A DNA stretch of 64,000 nucleotides. It comes from Chondrosia reniformis (lineage: Eukaryota > Porifera > Demospongiae > Chondrillida > Chondrillidae). The number at the start of each line of letters is the position of its first letter. The stretch's first letter is position 1. Of this stretch, positions 47,452-58,400 are shown one piece after another. The stretch spans positions 5,022,001 to 5,086,000 of the forward strand of contig OX359194.1 of the NCBI GenBank assembly GCA_947172415.1, in the 5' to 3' direction. The translations under genes were made by a program, and so were the position numbers. Under the pieces are notes generated by a model that made no database searches, was not told the DNA's origin, and was given only the letters and a program-made list of their open reading frames with translations.

Positions 47452-50400
47452 TTAATCTTGCCGGCTAGAGGAACCATAAAGTGCTAATGAAGGTATGAAC
47501 AAGGAGTTTTCTTTAGTTGTAAGTGACATTGAGTTCTTATGTCTCATTGCAACTGACTTATCTTCCTTTTTGTGATCGTGTTCAGAACAAGTAACTGATG
47601 GTAAAGTTAAAGTCTCATCATAACTTGTACATGTGTCAATCGGAAATTTAACTGTCTCTGTGGTACATGGCTGAAACGTATTGAAATTAATATTGCTGCT
47701 AACTTGTTCTATGGAACTTGATGTAAAACAATGTAGACCACCAATTGGTTCGAAATCAAATGATGTGACATACTCTAGTGATTCTTTTTGAGTGATATCC
47801 AAGGAGGATGGCTGATGATATACTTCACTTTTACCACACTTTTGTGACAATTTAGAGAGGCTACAGTTTCCCGTCATAGCTGAACAATATGTTGTCTCCA
47901 ATGTGTAAGGTATCTCCTTTAATAAACTGTTTTTTGCCAATGGATAGCAACCTACATTTCCTACTTCTCTAGTGGGCTCTAATAATTCTTGCATCTGGCA
48001 TTCACATGAAGAATAGCAATCAATCCTTAGAGGATCCTCATTTTTCTGAAATGGACCATCAGCTAATGTAGATTCTTCGGTACAGGAGTCTATATTAAGG
48101 AATTCTCTGGACATTTCTTCATCCTCCTGAGAGTACTCTTCAACTTTTACCATGTGTTCTGTCTCATCACCATCCACTGAAAGTCCTATAAGCTGAAGTG
48201 GTCTGCTTCTAGCTGTATTCATGTTTCCCCTTGGCTCTTGATTACCAGAGTGGTTTTGGGTAAGTTGACTTTCACTTAATTCTTCAGTAGATAGTCTACA
48301 ATTGTTCAGTAACCATTGCTGATGATTTGGAATGTCTATGGGTGTGGGTGTGTCCAACTCCAGATCTGTATTGGAGTGTGGATGTGACATTCCCAACTAA
48401 AATAATATACAGTAAGGGAAGTTAATGGGTAATTGCTTCTCCCCAGGCTATAGGATATATATATACGTATATACGTACACATGAACATACAGATATACGT
48501 ATAGTAGATAACTATATATGTATGTATAATTTCCCCAAGCAACAGAAATGAGACATATATATGTAGGTTGAATTGATCTACTGGCACATAACATCTACAG
48601 TCATCCCTACTTCAGCTGTTTCAGTAAATACTACTTTCCTTAAATTATATGTATATGTATGTACTAGTTATACCACACTCACTCAAGTGTGATGCATAAG
48701 TGATATCTGCCCAAGGCCGATCAAGGTCGAGGGCGGATATCACTTAGCATCACACTTGAGTGTGGTATAATTAACATATATCATGTATGACTTGAATCAA
48801 TTGTAAGGTGATGATAAGTAAATATGAGTACTGGTGATATAACATTTATCACTAGTTCAAGTGTGAAATATAAGGTTTATTACACCCCAGATATCACCCG
48901 TTTGCCCTGGTAACGTGATATATACATACATATACATCTACTTAGTAGGTACATACGTATGTATATATACAGTTATTCTATGCATAAGTTTATATTGTCT
49001 CCTTACCAGCAGTAATCCTGGAGGTCTTGATTTATAAAGGTTTTTTATTTTCTTTTTCATGCTGAATGAATTTAATGAAATATTTAATAAATATCACATA
49101 CATACATACATGTGTTCATCAAAGTGTTCTTTTTATTTAGTTTGACTTACCAGTAGCACAATACAAATATTATTGAAAGTATTACCCCCAAAACAGCAGA
49201 TAGGAATAAAGCTGAGGTTATTACTGAAAGGGAAAAGCGATATTTAACCTCTATAGACAGACACCACTTAATGGCACAATATTACTTACATAGTGTATGT
49301 ATTTATTACTTACATATAATGTCATCAGTAGTTAGATGGGGATCAGGATGCTCTTTTAATCCAAGGTCTAGAATTGATGAAAGGAAAATTGATGAAAGAA
49401 TACATATGTGTACTTTATAAAATCTACATATGTATGCCGGCTTAAATGTTTTGCGGCACCAAAATTACCATGATCATGAGGTATTAGTATGTAGTTATAC
49501 GTATCTAGATACATACGTATATATACGCTTAAAGATCACTATAGCAATATTGTATATATATCAATCACAGCTTATACTGTCTAACATGTATTTATGTATA
49601 TTTCAAACTATATTGTTGTTTATCATCATAGCCTTTACGGCTCACTGAACTTTTATTAAATATTGCTTATTCTAAAGAAATCAGGAATAATGCCTAATAC
49701 AGGTATAACTTACCTTTTTTAGAATTACAGGCTTTGCTACCTACGTACAGTATATAAAATAGTGAAAAGTTTATAAAACACACATATATGTACATACGTA
49801 CATAAGTTTATGATTTGTATGACTTACTTTCATTGCTATCTGGAATTTCCAGAACACCAAGTGAATATTTTCCATGTAATGAGATGTTGTACACTAAGCA
49901 GAGTGGCTTAGTATGACAAACGGTATTAGAGTGAAACTTCATCAAATCGTACTTTTCGTGAAATGTTGGAGTGTAGGTACAATTATTATTTGGTGAATTC
50001 AGTATATAATGCAAACCTGAGGTAGTGCAGTTTACATTTTGCAGGGAATTACTGCAACTATACATGAAATAAGAAATCTCTGCGATCCTTTTAACTATTT
50101 TAAAAAGAGCTAAAGGGGTCCAGTCACAATCAGATCTCTTTCGGTTGAGGTAACTGGAGCAATTGAGATATAAGCAATCTTTCATTTCACCTATATGCAA
50201 AACAAAACTCTATCAAGGCTTTCCAACTGTCATTTTGTGAATATTTAAAAAAAAACATGTATGAACATTATATTCATGCTATACTTCATTGACACTTTGA
50301 ATTCATATACGTACACACCATGTGAATACCGGTCATATTTAATATTTAGTACCTATTCTGCATGGCATATATACGTATTATATAATGAACCATATTATAC

Positions 50401-53400
50401 ACTATGTACACTACTTACTTGCTGTAAGTGAAGGAACAGACACACTATTACTGTGTTCTGACTCTCCAGCCTCATTTGTAACTGATATTGTGATGATTAA
50501 CTCTGTTAAATAAGTGTACTCCAAGTCTATCATTTGGGAGACAATGTTCGAATGAACTTCTAGTGAGAAATTGGAAACTCTTGTTTTGTTTATGTATACA
50601 ACAAAGCTTTTCAGTTGCCCGCATGAACTTTCTGAAACCTACAAATAAATCAACAAAGATTAAATTGATGAAGCTTAATGACATTATGATGAATTTTAAT
50701 CCATTGATAAGATAATACATACGTATGTACGTATGAACTGTATATGTATGTATATTATAGTTCGCTAACATTCATCACAACTTGAAAATATCTTCCAGAG
50801 CATTTCAGTGTGTCATTTCTTGTGAAATGTATTACATTTGGAGGATACTCTGGAGCTACAGAGGAACGTTAAACACTGTAGAATTTCATTATTCACTCTA
50901 TTATTACTATTATCTAATATTATCACTATTCACTAATTTTTCTATAATACCTACATATGCATTCTGTATTTCACTTCGAATTCTGTGTATGTTTTTCTAA
51001 ATATTCCACACACTCCCTATTTAGATAAACCACATATATTTATATATGCTGAAAGAGTTACCTTTCTTTCCTGTAGAAAATAAAAGTGTACTATTGGAAA
51101 ACAACAAGGGGTCGTCCATTTCTCCTAGGCCTGTTGCTATCAATGACATTTTGCACATAGTGTTACATGGAAGCCCCCCCACTGGTAATGAATATGGTTT
51201 GTTAAGCAATGCTGGAAAAAACTACAGAATATATACATACAAATATACCTATTTTAAAAGTAATCAAAGTCCTTAAATTAAATTAAACGGTTTACTATAG
51301 GAATAAAAATTCATCACATCAGAAAAGTCACTGGTAATAAAAACTGCTGGTTTCATTTCCAATGATCTTTCATTGATTTACATATATACATATAAGCTTA
51401 ATTGTCTGGTAATGTAATGTTTTCATTTGAACTGTCCCTTATAGATTATATATACGTACTAGTAACTATTATTCACTGCTATTGGGTGATTCAATAAACC
51501 AATGCAAGTAAGCTGACTATCAGTGCAACCTGCACATGTATATATACATACATTTACATGTGCTGTAAATATTACATATGGTCAGAGACTAATTGGTTAA
51601 GCTGGCCCCTCCCACTGAAAGAATATGGGAAAGGTGTCTCTGATCATCAGGTTGTTTTAATGAATGAAATCAACACTAATTAGTGTGATTATCATATAAT
51701 ATATAAAAGGGAAACATGAATTAATGAAGCAATTGTGGCAGAGCACTGGTGGTCATAACCAGCTGTCCTGGGTTTGGTTCCCAGAAATTGCTTCTTTCAT
51801 GCTTTCTCTCTTGAGAGAGAATGATTACTTGTGGTTTGATTATCACTTTTTGATTATTCATATACGTATATACTCACTGATTTAGTTATCTGAGTGTTTC
51901 CACAAGCAACAAATACATCAATATTTTTCAGTAAAACCCTTCCAACCCAGGAACTAGGTTTATTCCAATAAAATGTACATTGGAAATCTCCATTCACATC
52001 CAAACTGCATGTGGCATTCCTACTGGATTCAACCAAATCTGCAAAGGAAGAAAGGTAAGGTACAATGTAACAAACATGGAATAGATCAATTTCCTCTAGA
52101 CTATTACCCTATATATATCCTGTAGGGCAACCTTGTAGGGCTCGGATAAGGATGTACATACATATGTCTACATTTTTATACCATTTGTCTTCCACCATTG
52201 GGCCAACAACCAATTGCAAGTACACTTAATGATTTGTTGCTAGTATGTACATACGTATATACTTATGTCAGGAATCAATCTGCTATATTTCCAGTTATAC
52301 AGTTAGCACAAGTTAGCAGTATATGCACATACATATGTAAATGTACTAACATTTTGAAGCTATCTCACCTTTTTGACAATTACATATGCTGTTTGAATAA
52401 TTCCCGCTAGAGCTGAAGTATTCTACAGCACTCTCTGATACTATATCTTGATCATAGAATGCATAAACCTGCCATATTAATCTTCCACTACATTGCAGTT
52501 CTTCGGTGGTGTAATTAATTAGAGGTCCAAGGTCTGTATAATTACACGAAACTGGATCATTATCATTGCACCAACTAATCCTCTGAAAGCTCTTCCACAA
52601 GTATGGGTAGAAATCTGACAGCTGCCAGCTCAAAGAGATACCAGAAGTATTGTCAACTTCTTTACATGTCACTACACCGGGTGGATTGGGTTTATCTAAG
52701 AGAAATCATACGTACATTTATATGTATGGAAATATATATAAATGTACATTTTTAATATTAAATAGGACATATACGTACATAACAAAGCTTACAACTAGAC
52801 ATGCTTATATAGGTATTTAGTGTAGCCTCATTTCTCCAATGATTTGCAAAACACTTACATTTCAGAAGGACTCTGATAGTAAAGGAGTCATTAGAATGAA
52901 CATTGTTTGCAAACACTTGGTACATGCCCACAAACTGCTTAGCTGTGAGACCACTTGGGAACAGAAGGGAGTTTGAAGGAACAATGTATGGCTTTCCATT
53001 ATGAAGCCATGCTACATTAGGTGGTGGCCCTCCAGAAATATTAAAAGGAACTTCAGTTGTATTGCTAAGTTTTCCTTCCAAATCATATTCAAGATCAATG
53101 TCCAAGTGATGATCATCTGTTATACATAATACAGTACGTATATCAGTATAATGTCATTTCACAATTATCAATATTACTTATATATAATTAAATGTTGACT
53201 GAGTGAGGAGAAAAGATAACATATAAATAATAAAATATGGAAACCATGTATGCAAACTTATATACACAATAGGTCTTCCATGCAAGACTTTGGTCCCATA
53301 ACCCCATATAAATGCTAACATAATTAATATATGTACATACATATGTAGCTTACTTATTTCATATTCATTTCCATACATGGCTCTAGTCCATCTTGATATT

Positions 53401-55014
53401 AAAACTGAAGCTATGAATGTGATACAAAATTGCATCATCAAACTTGAATAGTGTGTATATACAATGCTATATAGCTAATTAAACTGTACATTTGCTGTAC
53501 TTTCAGCTCTATTGACAATTAACAATATACATACGTTATATATGTGTGTACATTGACTGGTATATAAACAACAATGATAACTTACCTTTAGGGTGCAACA
53601 AAGCAATACTTTCATTCCTGCTAAATCCATTCTGAGCAATACACTTGTAAACTCCATAGGCCTTTGCATCCTTTACTTTTACTTGAAGAACACTACCTTC
53701 GGCCATGATGGTGTAGGGTATTCCAGATTCATTTACTGGTGCCCCATCCTTTAGCCACACATAGGTGATGTTACTCCCTCTGGCAATACATGTGAAAAAG
53801 GCAACTTCATTCAGGTATACATACTGGTCCACTGGTCTAGTTCTCCACTCCACTCCTTTAACTGGATCTAAAATCGGATACATATGTTGTATTTAACACT
53901 AACGTACATGTATAATATGAGTGAATCCAGTAAAACTTATACAGGCAACAGATATAACCAACTTACAAGTTTCATTTCTTACAGTAACATGAAAAGTTAC
54001 TGTCTTTTTGTTGTCAAAATAAAAACTGTTGTGATCAGTACACACATATACCCTACTGTTCTTCAAATTTGCTTTTGAAATTATTATTTCTGAGCCGTTA
54101 TTTATTAGTAGATCATTATTTGGGGTCCAGCTCCATCCAGGAAGAAATTGTATAGGTACGTCAGTCTCACAAGTCAGGTTTGCAGTTTCTCCCAAATATA
54201 ATTCCACAGATGTGTAAACATTGTTTTTAAAAAGACCTGCAAAATAAAATATAAAATTGCAGAGAGAAAAGAATATATAAGGATTTCTTCTAACTGCACC
54301 GAAGTTATCTTTTGAAAGGATCTAAAGACGCTCTAAAAGTCGAAAGATGATCCTTTCAAAAGAACTAATTACTAAAGAATTATGAACTGGTACTGCTCAG
54401 CTGTTTTCTTGTATAGCAATACATACATAAGTAGATATACGATAGTGGGTATATGCAGTGCCATCAGTACCCACCTCCTACAGTAACATGTACCACTGGT
54501 GACACAGAGATAAAGGATCCATCATCTACCACACACTGATAACTCCCAGGGTACGTCACCAACACTTCTGTCATATTCCAAAAGTTGCTCCAACTCTCAT
54601 TCCACTTTGTGTCATTGTGTAACCAGTAGAGGCTGGGGTACCAACCACTGACAATACTTTCAATAGAGACTTCACAAGTTAGCAGATGATTCTCAAAATT
54701 AAGAAATTCTAAAGTTGGGATGTAAAGCAAAGAAGGTAGAGTTGTAAACACAACTGGTTTACTGCGTCTGTAATAAGGGTTTGAGCCTTCATGTGTCCAA
54801 ACTGTTTCGTATATCGTCAACAGGACTAATACCTGACAACCAAAATAGCAACTAATCCTACACAGAATAAGAAACAGACATTAAATTCAAAACAATTGTA
54901 GTTGCTAGATATGGATTCAAATATTACTACAAGTATAATGATGAACCTAATTATATCATACGTATCTAGCTAGGCCTCAGTAGGTATATACTCTTACCTG
55001 GATGCTGTTTGCAT
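47452..55014 (-). CDS. Ig/FN3 transmembrane receptor, copy 2, complete
   Basis: 17 exons in coding order: 54998-55014, 54475-54857, 53967-54236, 53586-53867, 53354-53404, 52859-53116, 52369-52695, 51878-52038, 51062-51221, 50779-50855, 50419-50638, 49828-50190, 49714-49740, 49314-49367, 49151-49223, 49007-49061, 47452-48396; 1,240 residues. Signal peptide (CQVLVLLTIYE), four Ig-like domains (to about 420), FN3-like domains starting KPNPPG (421), DLVESS (530) and APEYPP (637), a Cys-rich segment (736-856), short stalk, one membrane helix (ITSALFLSAVLGVILSII, about 885-907), a basic juxtamembrane stretch with paired prolines (KKKIKNLYKSRPPGLL) and a tail of about 315 residues with several tyrosines (EEYSQE, EVYHQP, LEYVTS, SYDETL). 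Type I surface receptor. The layout recalls gp130/cytokine-type or adhesion receptors; no WSxWS motif was seen. The donor at 50779 may shift by 3 nt. Confidence 0.85.
48668..48770. mobile_element. Near-perfect foldback element
   Basis: Left arm TTATACCACACTCACTCAAG... and right arm ...CTTGAGTGTGGTATAA pair over about 42 bp with one 4-nt and one 1-nt difference. The loop is about 18 nt. It lies in the last intron of receptor copy 2. Likely a palindromic MITE. Related words recur at 48850-48900. Confidence 0.75.
51724..51794 (+). repeat. tRNA-like sequence, probable tRNA-derived SINE head or pseudo-tRNA
   Basis: GAAGCAATT at the 5' end pairs perfectly with AATTGCTTC at the 3' end. Inside are an A-box-like TGGCAGAGCACTGG, an arm CTGGT/ACCAG with a 7-nt loop, and a T-arm-like CTGGG, TTTGGTT, CCCAG, whose loop differs from the usual TTCRANT. 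The loop base before the would-be anticodon is not T, so a working tRNA is unlikely. It lies in an intron of receptor copy 2. Confidence 0.45.
54306..54366. repeat. Intronic inverted repeat, second copy
   Basis: Same 14-nt-arm hairpin as 4912-4972, in the matching intron of receptor copy 2. Loop differs at one base (GACGCTC against GACGTTC). Confidence 0.7.
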
Positions 55015-55412
55015 TGCTTAAGTAAGAGAGTAGCTAGTTCAAATTTTGAATCTTGCAGCTAAATAGTATTGCGGATCCGCGCTGGTCCTGTGCTAGCGAA
55101 AGTCTTTAAAAGGTTTTCCGACCATAAAGGGGATTGTACCGGATGCCGAGCTAAGTCCCTTTGGCCGGAAATGGGTTCTTGCTAGACGTTTCGTGATGCA
55201 ACAACATACAGCATGAATTATCAAGGCAAGTCACACGAAGTTCAAAAATGACAAGAAGACTATGCTGAAAAGAAGATTAGGTTCTTGTTTGGCATGCCAT
55301 AGGAGTGTACTTCGTTTTAAAATTTACTCAGCGTGAGTGGATTACTTCATTTTGTGATTAATATAATCTCCATAATACTTTGACCTGAAGTGTATGTATT
55401 TTGTTTTTACAG
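55015..55412. promoter_or_regulatory. Divergent promoter of receptor copy 2 and the NRPS-like gene
   Basis: About 400 bp between the receptor start (minus) and the first recognised NRPS-like exon (plus). The part at 55070-55200 is clearly richer in GC and CpG (GCGGATCCGCGCTGG, CCGGATGCCGAGC, TTTGGCCGGAAATGG) than the flanks, as expected of a compact bidirectional promoter. CGGATCCG is a palindrome. Confidence 0.5.
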
Positions 55413-55467
55413 CCCTCACTCAAGCAGTTTCGGTAGCAAAGACATATACAATGACGACATTTCCATT

Positions 55468-58400
55468 ATGAAGGGAAAATACTTGTAGGTTTACATCAGC
55501 TTAGTTAAGATTCTTTTCAATTCCTTTTCTCCTCGTTCCCCCCGCTGCACTGTACCCTCTTTCATGCATTAATCTCTAGCATATTTTTAGTTAAAGCGAT
55601 TTATATGTGTATACAATACGTACTGATTCCTATACCTTGTCTATTTCATGCATAATGCATGTATGTCTCTCTAATATTTGCAGTGTACACATTGGACAAC
55701 CAAACATTGGGGAGATACTATTCCTAGTACCTATTAGTCCCCAAGAGCTCTGCCAGCTGCCTTATATGGAGTTTCAGTTCACATATTCTGAAATTACAGT
55801 TGAGTCAGAAGCCTTAAATGGACCTTCTTTAGTGGTGGTGGCAAATTCAAAGTTGGTTACACTGCAATCCAACTTGTTAGGAGTTCAACTGAAACCAATT
55901 TGGAGAAATGCTACTCACAATTTATTCTATGTCCCCCATTTTTCCAAATACCGAATCATGTCTTCAGACGAGGACAGTGAGGATGAATTTGAAGATTGCT
56001 CTACTGCAAGGGATTTGTCAGTGAACCAAAGGAGAATGTATGACATACACAGGTCTTCTTCAAGTGCCCTTAATGTCCCACTGTGTATCTACCTAAGTGG
56101 AGATGTTGAGATGACTGCCGTCGCCTCTGCTGTTAGATTTCTGCTCCAAAAGTATCCCATATTGCGATCTACATACATACCACAAGATGGTTCTGTAGTG
56201 GAGGTAGTGAGGCCATTTGAGTCTATGGAGAATATCATTGACTGTCAGGATGTTTCTCATTCGAGCCCCAGGGAAAAGGTCATGCAGTTACTTTCACTAG
56301 TTAACACAGCCTCTTCGTGCATTTTCTCTTTAGATAGATCAGTTTTCTTAGCCTCTGTACTCAAAGTGCAAGAAGGCAAGTTGCTTGTTCTGCTTCTGTT
56401 TCATCACATATGTATCGATGGAATGTCTATTAGAACACTCTTGAGGGAGTTCCAGAAGTGGCTAATGTCTACTAGCAATACAGACTTGCCTGGCTGCCTA
56501 GTCAATTTACCTATGAGGCCAAACTGTGAAAGAATTGATGATACATGTGTTAATGATAAATGGCAAAAGGTTATGGAAGACATAACCCTATCAGCATCTT
56601 TTCCGTTACTTGGAAGTGATTGTACTCCTTCCAATAAAACTGCCGGGTATGTTCATCTTAAAATGGGCAATACGGACTTTCACTCCATGTTGTGCACTTT
56701 ACAGAAGCAACTTCAAGTTCCAATGTTAGTTATGTTAGGTGCTGCTTATGGTATTGCTCTGTGTGCTACATTACAGTCTAAAGAGGTAGTAATTGGTTGT
56801 GTAGTTGTTAATCGTGTCGGTGCTAATCAGCATGATGATGTTGGTTTTTATGCCAATACCCTACCCATTTGTGTTCAGTTGAAAAATGGAGATACCTTCC
56901 TAGATATACTAAAGCGAGTTTATCATAATATTCAACTGATACATGATCAAAGCAATGTCTTACTTCCCAAGCTACTAGCTTCAATGAAGTCTTCCCATAG
57001 AGAATATTCAAATGGGTCACTCAACTTCATAATGGTTCAGCAAGACATGATGGCTGGCATTCCAAACATTACTTTGGACAAGGGGGACCAACTTGTGTGG
57101 ATGCAGGAAACTGCTCAGGCACAGGTGCAACTGAGTCTGGAGATTCTCCCTCACACAAGAGGTTACACCTGTAGGTGGCAGTATCAGAAATGTAGGCTCA
57201 CAGCAGAGCTTGTGACTTTCATTCATCACACTATGCTCAGTGTAGTTACCGCAGCTTTCTCAGATGTTTCATTCTGTGTCAATAAGCTTATTGGATGCTA
57301 CCGTAAACAAGCAAACAAGGCTCAAATGGAGGAAAGTATTGTGCAATTGGTGTCCTCTGGCCATACTGCCATGAAAAGGAGGAGAGTATTTAAATTGCTT
57401 TTATCAAAAAATATTTCGTCATTTATTTTAAACACCTCATCAGTGTTAGGTATTAAGGTGGTAGCTTTGTTGGCAATGGCTATGCATGTGTTTCTCTTTA
57501 GGCATTCTGGTGATCTAAGCATGTTTGTGTCCTTCTTGCAACGTGTAAATGGCTCAGCCTTGACAACCTCTGTTAGGGTAAATGTTACTGAAACGTCAAC
57601 ATTTAAGGAAATAGCTACCTTGTATGATTCCAAATTCAAAGAAAGTGCTGCATTTTACATGCCCTTGAATCATTCCTGCGAAGATGGTGACACTTTAATG
57701 TTCCATTGGGAAGGTACATTTGACCTTCCTTCGGAGGCTACATCTGGTATTCTTCTTGGGGTCAGTCCAAAACAGTTCTTATGGATGGGCAATTCCAGTG
57801 ATACACTCAAAATTGACCATCAGTTGCATTCCTTATATCTTATCCTAATACACTCAATATCAAACTTATCAATCTCCCTGTATTCCAATCCTCTGCTGCC
57901 AAATGTAGAGGAGCACTTTCTAACAGTTGAGGTCAATAATACTGCTCAGAGTTTTGATGAGCTTGAAACAATTATGGATATCGTTGAAGCCTCTTGCATT
58001 AGTTTTCCCATGCATATAGCCTTTGTAGAAGGTAGTAGGCTTACAACATATGTAGAATTATGGAATCTAGTGAAGGACGCAGCCTGTGTTCTTACATCAT
58101 ATGGCGCTAAAAGCAATGAGCCTGTTGCTCTTTTAATGAGTCGCTCCACAGAGCTGTTTGTATACATGCTGGCTATCCTATTCATTGGTGCCTACTATGT
58201 TCCCATAGCTACACAATCCCCAGCTAACCATATCATAGGTATATGCAGCAAAGCTGCAGTGAAAGTGGTTGTTACAGAAACAGCTCATATGGGTCTCTTA
58301 CAACTGTACAATGGTAGAATTGTCTTTATAGATACCCTTTATCCTTCAGCTCTTGATTCTCAAAGAGTGAAGCCCGACCCCCAATCCCTGGCCTATGTAA

